Origin: an uncultured Flavobacteriaceae bacterium
Lineage (GTDB): Bacteria > Bacteroidota > Bacteroidia > Flavobacteriales > Flavobacteriaceae
Assembly (NCBI GenBank): GCA_937773465.1
Contig: CALJVK010000032.1
Span: forward strand, 1-8,104
Length of the DNA: 8,104 nucleotides
Direction: 5' to 3'
Below the pieces are notes generated by a model, which was not told where the DNA came from, did no database searches, and saw only the letters and a list, made by a program, of their open reading frames with translations. The translations under genes were made by a program, and so were the position numbers. Positions 1-6,135 of this stretch are shown here, piece after piece (within the stretch, counting starts at the first letter, position 1; every line of letters begins with the position of its first letter).

Positions 1-1108
1 TTAAGAAATCTTTCACCTGTTTATTATTTTCAGAATTCAATATTGAACATGTTGCATAAACTAATTTACCGCCAGGCTTAACCATTTTTGAATAATCTCT
101 AAGAATTTTTTGTTGAGTTATTTTAATATTAGTCAAGAATTCTTCTTCTAATTTCCATTTAGAATCCGGGTTTCTTTTCAAAACACCTAAACCAGAACAT
201 GGAGCGTCAATAAGTAATCTATCAGCAGAATTATGTAGTTTTTTTATGGGTTTTGTAGATTCAATTACTTTAATAGTAATATTGTGTGAACCATTTCTCT
301 TAGCTCTTACTTTTAATTTTTTTAATTTACTCTCGTAAATGTCCATTGCTATTAATTTACCTTTATTCTGCATTAATGCAGATAGATGCAATGTTTTTCC
401 GCCGGCTCCAGCACAACAATCAACCACTTTCATACCTGGTTTAACATCTAGATATTGAGCAACTAATTGAGAGGAAGCATCCTGAACTTCAAACCAGCCA
501 TTTTTAAAAGCTTCTGTTCTAAAGACATTTTGTCTCTCGTCTAATATTAATGCGTCAGGATATGACTCATTTATAGTAGTTTCAACTCCTTCATCTTCTA
601 ATTTAGATTGAAGAGATTCCCTGTCAATTTTTAAAGTATTTGTTCTTATAACAACCTGTGCCTGTTGATTCAAAGCAGAGATTTCTTTTTCCCATTTTTT
701 GACACCTAATTCTTTGACTCCTAAATCATCAATCCAATCAGGAATAGATTCTCTATACTTTCTTTCTTTTGTTAAAGTGTCAAACTTTCCTTTAATTTTT
801 CTATTGGGAGTATTTTCAAAATACTTCCAGTCTGGAAGTTTTATTCCTTTTAAAATGATCCATACTGCTAAAAGTCTCCATGCGTCATCTCTGGAAAAAG
901 GACTTTTAACTTCAGCTATTTTTGAATATAGTCTTTTCCATCTAACTATATCGTAAGTGGTTTCAGCAATAAACCCTCTATCTCTACTTCCCCATGTTTT
1001 ATTCCTCTTTAATAGATTACGAATCACTTTGTCAGCGTATTCATTTTCATTAAATATGAGTAAAATACCATCAATAACGGCTAAACATAAATTTCTGTGT
1101 AATCTCAT
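1..1108 (-). CDS. RsmB/NOP-family RNA (cytosine-5) methyltransferase, C-terminus cut by window edge
   Basis: This is a SAM-dependent RNA m5C methyltransferase, probably acting on 16S rRNA in the cytoplasm. The ATG at 1108 opens a frame of 369 codons that reaches the window edge with no stop. Residues 1-110 are a family-specific N-terminal region. The catalytic domain follows, with SAM-binding motif I DCCAGAGGK at 230-238, motif IV DAPCSG at 301-306 followed by KRNPDSKW at 311-318, and ATCS at 352-355. In this family the Cys of the ATCS motif (here C354) attacks the cytosine and the motif IV Cys (C304) helps release the product; both are present. The motif IV context resembles E. coli RsmB, but RsmF- or other NOP-type specificity cannot be excluded. 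Only the last part of the methyltransferase domain is missing. The gene lies behind a strong hairpin and probably has its own promoter (TACATTTG at 1136-1129). Confidence 0.93.
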   Translation of the reverse strand, partial: MRLHRNLCLAVIDGILLIFNENEYADKVIRNLLKRNKTWGSRDRGFIAETTYDIVRWKRLYSKIAEVKSPFSRDDAWRLLAVWIILKGIKLPDWKYFENTPNRKIKGKFDTLTKERKYRESIPDWIDDLGVKELGVKKWEKEISALNQQAQVVIRTNTLKIDRESLQSKLEDEGVETTINESYPDALILDERQNVFRTEAFKNGWFEVQDASSQLVAQYLDVKPGMKVVDCCAGAGGKTLHLSALMQNKGKLIAMDIYESKLKKLKVRAKRNGSHNITIKVIESTKPIKKLHNSADRLLIDAPCSGLGVLKRNPDSKWKLEEEFLTNIKITQQKILRDYSKMVKPGGKLVYATCSILNSENNKQVKDFL

Positions 1109-1115
1109 TGGTTAA

Positions 1116-1147
1116 AAAATTAAGCACACAAATGTATGCTTAATTTT
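1116..1147 (-). terminator. Hairpin terminator behind the YHYH gene
   Basis: On the minus-strand transcript, AAAATTAAGCATAC (1147-1134) pairs with GTGTGCTTAATTTT (1129-1116) around a four-base loop. This gives a 14-bp stem with one G-U wobble. The run of U at the 3' side of the stem continues for two more U. It begins 28 bases after the YHYH stop codon and ends seven bases before the methyltransferase ATG, so it fits a Rho-independent terminator. On the plus strand the wobble becomes a C-A mismatch, which makes the minus-strand structure the better one. Because it sits beside a start codon it could also affect expression of the methyltransferase gene. Confidence 0.6.
1129..1136 (-). promoter_or_regulatory. 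Candidate Bacteroidota -7 promoter element for the methyltransferase gene
   Basis: The minus strand reads TACATTTG, an exact match to the TAnnTTTG -7 consensus of the Bacteroidota housekeeping sigma factor. It would give a short leader of about 15-20 bases before the ATG at 1108. No clear TTTG -33 element is visible at the usual distance upstream. The element also falls in the loop and inner stem of the hairpin, so the match could be accidental in such AT-rich DNA. Confidence 0.35.
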
Positions 1148-1174
1148 AATATAATATGGATTTATAAAAGTCAA

Positions 1175-2545
1175 TTATCTTGAAACAATAACTCTTTTTG
1201 TTGTAGTGTAATTATTTGAAGAGATATTTATCAAATACACTCCTTCGTATAGTGTTTGTGCATTAAAGTAGGCTATAGTGCTACCAGCATATATTCTTTT
1301 GTGCTTTATAACTTTTCCGTTAATATCGTATAGAGTTATATCTAGATCACTGGTAATTAAATCTTTTATTTGAACAGCAATTAAATCTGAAGCTGGGTTT
1401 GGTATAATGCTAATTTCAACCTCGTTTATTTCAAAACTATCATTTGACAAATACTCATTAGTCGACTCATTAATTGTATTAACTATTCTATTTTCATAGA
1501 CCCCATAAAATGTTGGCCCTACCGCGTAAGGATATGCAGAATTCCAATTCTCGTCAACTGTAGCAAAATAGGCATAGGTACCCTCTGGATATTCAGGAGT
1601 TATACAAAACCTTCCATTGTGTACATCTAAATACTCTTCTTCAGTATGTTCTACATGCTCATAATCTTCTCTAAAATATCCTAAAAACAATGTTTCTTGA
1701 TTTCCAGTATTTGGACCTTGAGTAATTGTTACTACTTGGTTTATATCTGGTCCATTTGCTCTACTTGTAATATTTTTTAATTGATAACCAGATTTTATTC
1801 TAGTTATTCCTCCTGTTCCATCTGAATTTTTATAACCATAAGCGCCATAAATTGGATACCCATCATAAGCAAAACCAATAAGAGGAGAGTGGTTGTTAGA
1901 GTCAATTGCATACAAGCCTTCCGCATCATATAAATTACATATATCAGAAACAACTTCTAGATCTAATTTAAAAGCAGATGGATTTTGGTGGTGGTGATAA
2001 TTTCCCTGAGCTGGATGACCTTTAGAGCAATCAAACCCACCCATTTCTGCAGGAATTGCATCTCTATTCCAATTTTGGGTTGCAGCAGGCCCACCAGGAC
2101 AAGGCGGGTTTCCCGGACCTCCACATAGATAATTTGTATTATTATTCCATGCTACACCATCTCTATAGTCAAAGAGTGCAACTCCATTTATGAATACACC
2201 TATATTACCACCTGTAGTACTAGTTGGGTTGCCATTATTAGGTTGAGGATTTAAAGGCATTTTGTATATATTGTTTTGAGCTTCTGCATTTGATGGATTG
2301 CCATCTGAAAAAGGTCCTGTAGGATATGCTGGAATTCCTTGAGTACTTATATATGCAAAATTATCGGAGTACTCCACAGATTGACAGTTAACTAAAATAT
2401 TATTTGAAACTGTTGTAGAGTTTCCAGAAAAATAATAGGAGCCTGTTTCAGAGGTATTTTGAAGCCATGAAGTTATAACAGGGTTATCTTGACTGTAAAT
2501 TGATAAACTAAAAAAAGTAAGTAAATAATATAATTTAATTTTCAT
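1175..2545 (-). CDS. YHYH-domain protein, secreted, with T9SS type A sorting domain
   Basis: This is a 456-residue predicted secreted or cell-surface protein of the YHYH family, whose biochemical function is not established. Residues 1-19 look like a Sec signal peptide ending around YSQ. The YHYH-type core spans about 110-350: GVFINGVALFDYRDG at 116-130, KGHPAQGNYHHHQNP at 175-189 (the signature, here YHHH at 183-186), and HSPLIGFAYDGYPIYGAYGY at 219-238. It continues with LDVHNGRFCITPEYP at 306-320 and TYAYFATVDENWNSAYPY at 323-340. Residues 378-456 form a T9SS type A sorting domain, starting IIPNPASD, with LYDINGKV at 405-412, EGVYLINI at 434-441 and a basic end, as in Por-secreted proteins. 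There are six cysteines, two of them in a Gly/Pro-rich stretch at 141-153. The start is the ATG directly before the signal peptide. It follows the MbnP/di-heme pair on the same strand after 92 bases, so a metal-linked role is possible but inferred. Confidence 0.92.
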   Translation of the reverse strand: MKIKLYYLLTFFSLSIYSQDNPVITSWLQNTSETGSYYFSGNSTTVSNNILVNCQSVEYSDNFAYISTQGIPAYPTGPFSDGNPSNAEAQNNIYKMPLNPQPNNGNPTSTTGGNIGVFINGVALFDYRDGVAWNNNTNYLCGGPGNPPCPGGPAATQNWNRDAIPAEMGGFDCSKGHPAQGNYHHHQNPSAFKLDLEVVSDICNLYDAEGLYAIDSNNHSPLIGFAYDGYPIYGAYGYKNSDGTGGITRIKSGYQLKNITSRANGPDINQVVTITQGPNTGNQETLFLGYFREDYEHVEHTEEEYLDVHNGRFCITPEYPEGTYAYFATVDENWNSAYPYAVGPTFYGVYENRIVNTINESTNEYLSNDSFEINEVEISIIPNPASDLIAVQIKDLITSDLDITLYDINGKVIKHKRIYAGSTIAYFNAQTLYEGVYLINISSNNYTTTKRVIVSR

Positions 2546-2564
2546 AAGCTAAGTTTAACCTTAA

Positions 2565-2572
2565 TAAAGATA
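2565..2572 (-). promoter_or_regulatory. Weak candidate -7 element upstream of the YHYH gene
   Basis: The minus strand reads TATCTTTA, seven of eight positions of TAnnTTTG, about 20 bases before the ATG at 2545. It lies in the 92-base gap between the di-heme gene and the YHYH gene, where a separate promoter would be expected if the YHYH gene is not only read through. No convincing -33 TTTG is visible. The surrounding DNA is almost all A and T, so chance matches are likely. Confidence 0.2.
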
Positions 2573-2637
2573 AATTGAATTTTTATCTAATTGTATAAGT
2601 AATGAGTTTAAAAATATGAATAATAAGTATTTTGCAA

Positions 2638-3654
2638 CTACTGATATAAGGTTTCAATCAATTTTAATGGAAATTTATGATTCTTATTTAAGGTGAATTC
2701 TTTATCATTTAAAGTTAAAAGAAAAGCTGTTAAGTCAACTTTTTCTTTGTTATTTAAATGTATCAAATTATTATCAATATTAATCTCAGAATAATGATTA
2801 ATTACAAATTGTAATTTTTCAAACCTTCCATCATGCATATATGGGTAAGAATATTTTAAATTTCTTAATGATGGAACTTTAAATAGATATTTATCATTAA
2901 TGTTTTCGGTTATATTATATCTGCCAAAATCTTTAAGTATAGAATCTTCCTTAATACCATTTTTTTTATATTCATAGTTTGTAAACATTGGTTCTGTGTG
3001 GCAGCTGTTACAGTTATTTTTAAATAATTCATGCCCTCTTTTTTCTTTATCAGAAAATTTTGCTTCCCCTTTGATCACAGAATCATATTTAGAATTAGAT
3101 GAAATCAGTGTTAATTGGAATTGTGATAAGGATTTTAAAAGATATTCTGTCTTTATTATACTATCTCCAAAAGCGGAATAAAATAATTCAGGATAATAAT
3201 TAGTTTTTTGTAATTTAGATATTAAATTTCTTGTATTCTCACCCATTTCAATTTCACTATTAATAGGCGCCAATGCCTGCATATCTAAGTGATTTATTGC
3301 TCCGTCCCACATAAATTCTTTTTGCCATGCTAAATTAAATAGAGCAGGTGCATTTCTAATTCCTATTTCATCATTTATTCCATGACTTAGTTTGTGATCA
3401 GTGTGTGCAAATGCGTTATATGAAGAGTGGCATGAGGCGCAAGAAATCTGATTATTTTTAGATAAAATAGGATCATAGAACAATATTTTACCTAATTCAA
3501 TTTTATCTTTATTAATTGGATTTTTAGATAAATCATATTCTATTTTTGGAAAATATTTTGGATAATTCAAACTGGTTGAATTCTTGATGTCAAATAGAAA
3601 AATTAATAATATACTAACAAATAAGACTAAAATAATTGAAATTGATTTCTTCAT
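2638..3654 (-). CDS. Di-heme c-type cytochrome of the MauG/MbnH/CcpA family
   Basis: This 338-residue protein belongs to the bacterial di-heme cytochrome c peroxidase/MauG superfamily and acts outside the inner membrane. A lysine-led hydrophobic segment (residues 2-23) is an uncleaved anchor or a signal peptide. Two heme-attachment motifs are present: CASCH at 72-76 and CNSCH at 215-219. Family landmarks are RNAPALFN at 100-107, a WDG at 116-118 whose Trp aligns with the inter-heme Trp of MauG and CcpA, a Glu at 136 in the active-site position, and VPSLRNL then YMHDGR at 260-277. Fourteen residues after His274 is Tyr288, where CcpA has an axial Met and MauG an axial Tyr; this favours a MauG/MbnH-type oxidase over a plain peroxidase. 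The ATG at 3654 begins one base after the MbnP stop. A TTG seven codons upstream is possible but less likely. The MbnP neighbour makes an MbnH role the best guess. Confidence 0.9.
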   Translation of the reverse strand: MKKSISIILVLFVSILLIFLFDIKNSTSLNYPKYFPKIEYDLSKNPINKDKIELGKILFYDPILSKNNQISCASCHSSYNAFAHTDHKLSHGINDEIGIRNAPALFNLAWQKEFMWDGAINHLDMQALAPINSEIEMGENTRNLISKLQKTNYYPELFYSAFGDSIIKTEYLLKSLSQFQLTLISSNSKYDSVIKGEAKFSDKEKRGHELFKNNCNSCHTEPMFTNYEYKKNGIKEDSILKDFGRYNITENINDKYLFKVPSLRNLKYSYPYMHDGRFEKLQFVINHYSEINIDNNLIHLNNKEKVDLTAFLLTLNDKEFTLNKNHKFPLKLIETLYQ

Positions 3655-3655
3655 T

Positions 3656-4312
3656 TTAGTTAATAGATTTTGCAAGTAAACTGGAGAGTTTTACTGCATT
3701 TTTACCAGGAGAAAGTATTTTACTTAAACTAAAATCTATGTTGTTGAAAAACTCATCAAAATTCAACATGAGCTTATTTTTATTTACACTAGATAAATCT
3801 ATTTTAATTAGTTGCAAGGTGTTATATGGCTTCATGAATCCTCCAATATGATATAAGAATTCATTATTGTTATTATATATACCTTCTGCCTTAAAATTAA
3901 TATAACCACTATTCCAAGTCCAATACATACCTAAAATAGGATCTAAATCACCACCTTTTGCGCCACTTTTATTGGTTTCTTCATCAATTCCTAAATTAAA
4001 TGAGAGCTCATCAAACAGTAATTTACTTGGGATTAATATCTTTAGTGAACTCTCATCTTCAATATCAATTAAAATATGTTTTTTATCAAATTCTAAAACC
4101 TCTTTGTTATTTAAATAAAATTTTAAATTTGAAATATAAAATTGAAGTTTACTAATACTGAAATCATCTAATTGAATATTATTATAAGACTTGTTTAAAA
4201 CTATTTTTTCTTGATTATAGTTTAACTCAATTAACAATTCTTTTTCATCAAAAGTTATTAAGTTATAATTGAATAATAAAACTGGTATTATATATTTGAA
4301 TAATATAATCAT
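3656..4312 (-). CDS. MbnP-family protein, predicted periplasmic copper-binding partner of the di-heme enzyme
   Basis: This 218-residue protein is recognised by its core GGDLDPILGMYWTWNSGY at 120-137, followed by INFKAEG at 138-144, and by YHIGG at 154-158. All are characteristic of the MbnP family. Upstream, KHILIDIEDESSL at 78-90 matches the family's region before the core. Residues 1-20 are hydrophobic and probably a signal peptide; no clear lipobox is seen. Known MbnP proteins are periplasmic copper binders whose tryptophan is oxidised to kynurenine by MbnH, the same principle as in the MopE/CorA copper proteins. This protein has no cysteine, two histidines (79, 155) and two tryptophans (131, 133), all in conserved-looking segments. 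The ATG overlaps the exporter's TGA as ATGA, which implies translational coupling, and the di-heme gene follows immediately. Copper binding and Trp oxidation are inferred from the family, not shown by sequence. Confidence 0.88.
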   Translation of the reverse strand: MIILFKYIIPVLLFNYNLITFDEKELLIELNYNQEKIVLNKSYNNIQLDDFSISKLQFYISNLKFYLNNKEVLEFDKKHILIDIEDESSLKILIPSKLLFDELSFNLGIDEETNKSGAKGGDLDPILGMYWTWNSGYINFKAEGIYNNNNEFLYHIGGFMKPYNTLQLIKIDLSSVNKNKLMLNFDEFFNNIDFSLSKILSPGKNAVKLSSLLAKSIN

Positions 4313-6135
4313 TCATCAATTGTTTGCATTTCAACCAGGTTATGGTATAGCCCTTTTAGCTTCATTAAATCATTGTGATTACCTTTTTCAACTATTAGTC
4401 CCTTGTCTAGCACAATTATATAGTCAGCATTTTTAATTGTCGAAAGTCTGTGAGCAATAACAATAGAAGTCCTGTTTTTCATCATATTTTCTAGTGCATC
4501 TTGCACTATCTTCTCACTCTCTGTGTCTAAAGCTGATGTAGCCTCATCAAGAACCATGATTGGAGGGTTTTTTAAAACGGCTCTTGCGATACTAATTCTT
4601 TGCTTCTGCCCCCCAGAAAGCTTGTTTCCTGAATCTCCTACATTGTGATGGATACCATCCTCCAAATCTTTTACGAACTCCCAAGCATTAGCGATTTTTA
4701 AAGCATTAATAATTTCATCATCAGTAGCATCATTTTTAGCTACAATTAAATTATTTTTAATACTATCATTAAATAATATAGAATCCTGGGTTACAAGACC
4801 TATTAATTTTCTTAAACTGTTTTTTGTTACATCTTTAATATTTATTTTATCAATCATTATTTCACCATGATTAACATCATAAAATCTATTGACTAGATTT
4901 GCCATGGTTGATTTACCACTCCCAGATTGTCCAACTAAAGCTAGAGTTTCCCCTTTTTTTAATTCAAAACTAAATTCTTTGATTGCATTTTCATTATTAT
5001 AGCTAAAGTTCACATTATTAAACTGGATTGAGTTATCAAAAGTTGAAATAATTTTATTGTCTTTAGGGTCATTTATTTGCGATTTGTTTACTAAAACATG
5101 AATTACTCTTTCTGCTGCTGCATTTCCTTTTTTTACCTTGTAGCTTGCTTTACTAATGGCTTTGAATGGTGTTAGAATATTGTATGCTAATCCTAAAAAA
5201 ACCATAAAAGAACTAGCATCTAATGATTTTTCTTCTAGAACCATTTGCCCTCCATACCAAAGTAAAATAGTTATTGAACAAATCCCTAAAAACTCACTTA
5301 TTGGACCTGCAAGGTTTGTTCTATTTAGTAGACTATTTGAAAAGTTATAATATTTTCTCGTTGAATTATTAAATTTTTTTTTGAATAAACTTTCTGAAGT
5401 AAAACTTTTAATAATTTTTAAGCCATTTAATGTCTCATCCACAAGTGATAAAAACAGGCCTTGTTCTTCTTGAACTTTTTTAGATTTTCTTTTTAAAGAT
5501 TTACCAATGAATGATATTATTAATCCAGAAATAGGTATAAAAATAAATACAAAAAGAGCAAGTTCACTATTTATAAGTACCATTGCTACTAATGTAAAGA
5601 TTATCATCAATGGCTCTTTTACTATTAATTCTAATATTCCTAAAAATGAAACCTGAAGTTCAATTACGTCAGATGAAATTCTAGATAATATATCTCCTTT
5701 CCTTTTTTCAGAATAATAAGAGACCGATAATTCAGTCATTTTATCATACAAGTCATTTCTTAAATCTCTTATAACTCCATTTCTTAGATATGTAATAAAA
5801 AACAACGATAAGTAGTTAAATAGATTTTTTAGTAAAAATGTAATTACAATAATTAATATCATAAAGACTAAGACATCATCACTTCCTTCATTTTTCTTTA
5901 TTGTAACATAGTAGTTAAGATATCCCTCTCCGTATTCAACGATATTTCCAATACCACTCCATATAGGAGCTTGGCTTAATGTTTCTGTTTGATTGAATAA
6001 AACTTTAAGCATCGGGAATAGTGAAATCATAGATAATGTACCGAATAGAGCATAAAAAATATTCGAAATAATATTTAATAAAGCGAAGTGTTTGTATGGA
6101 ATCGCATACTTTAATATTTTTGTAAAATATCCCAT
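4309..6135 (-). CDS. MsbA-like ABC exporter, fused permease and ATPase
   Basis: This 608-residue type IV ABC exporter half-transporter would work as a homodimer in the inner membrane. The N-terminal transmembrane domain (about 15-330) shows hydrophobic segments near 15-45, 88-118, 165-212 and 280-325. The nucleotide-binding domain (about 370-608) is complete: Walker A GQSGSGKST at 402-410, Q-loop Gln450, signature LSGGQ at 506-510, Walker B IMVLDE at 526-531, SALD at 534-537 and switch His562. The length and layout match MsbA and lipid or glycolipid flippases, although sequence alone does not fix the substrate. It starts in a TAATG overlap with the mutase stop and ends in an ATGA overlap with the MbnP gene. 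The envelope-related genes upstream favour lipid or lipid-linked glycan export. A link to the copper-type genes downstream is possible but unsupported beyond the overlap. Confidence 0.94.
   Translation of the reverse strand: MGYFTKILKYAIPYKHFALLNIISNIFYALFGTLSMISLFPMLKVLFNQTETLSQAPIWSGIGNIVEYGEGYLNYYVTIKKNEGSDDVLVFMILIIVITFLLKNLFNYLSLFFITYLRNGVIRDLRNDLYDKMTELSVSYYSEKRKGDILSRISSDVIELQVSFLGILELIVKEPLMIIFTLVAMVLINSELALFVFIFIPISGLIISFIGKSLKRKSKKVQEEQGLFLSLVDETLNGLKIIKSFTSESLFKKKFNNSTRKYYNFSNSLLNRTNLAGPISEFLGICSITILLWYGGQMVLEEKSLDASSFMVFLGLAYNILTPFKAISKASYKVKKGNAAAERVIHVLVNKSQINDPKDNKIISTFDNSIQFNNVNFSYNNENAIKEFSFELKKGETLALVGQSGSGKSTMANLVNRFYDVNHGEIMIDKINIKDVTKNSLRKLIGLVTQDSILFNDSIKNNLIVAKNDATDDEIINALKIANAWEFVKDLEDGIHHNVGDSGNKLSGGQKQRISIARAVLKNPPIMVLDEATSALDTESEKIVQDALENMMKNRTSIVIAHRLSTIKNADYIIVLDKGLIVEKGNHNDLMKLKGLYHNLVEMQTIDE

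Noticed and set aside
699..956. An 85-codon open frame on the plus strand
   Set aside because: It is antisense to the N-terminal part of the RsmB-type methyltransferase, which continues unbroken on the minus strand. The same reasoning applies to short plus-strand frames at 2996-3181, 5156-5350 and 6877-7224.
2090..2125. Locally GC-rich patch within an AT-rich gene, possibly foreign DNA
   Set aside because: It encodes the Gly/Pro/Cys-rich stretch at residues 141-152 of the YHYH protein, and Gly and Pro codons explain the composition. The frame is continuous and there are no flanking repeats.
2568..2588. 7-bp inverted repeat AGATAAA/TTTATCT with a 7-base loop in the gap after the di-heme gene
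   Set aside because: The stem has only one G-C pair and no clear U tract follows. Such repeats arise easily by chance in this AT-rich gap, so I did not call a terminator.
2546..2637. Search for a small methanobactin-like precursor peptide near the MbnP/MbnH-like genes
   Set aside because: The gaps at 1109-1174, 2546-2637 and 7845-7903 hold no short frame with a Cys-rich core, and no MbnB- or MbnC-like protein is present. The window is therefore not a methanobactin operon, though genes outside it cannot be judged.
3655..3675. TTG start at 3675 for the di-heme protein
   Set aside because: It would overlap the MbnP gene by 20 bases and add seven polar residues before the membrane segment. The ATG at 3654 gives a normal lysine-led signal and sits directly after the MbnP stop.
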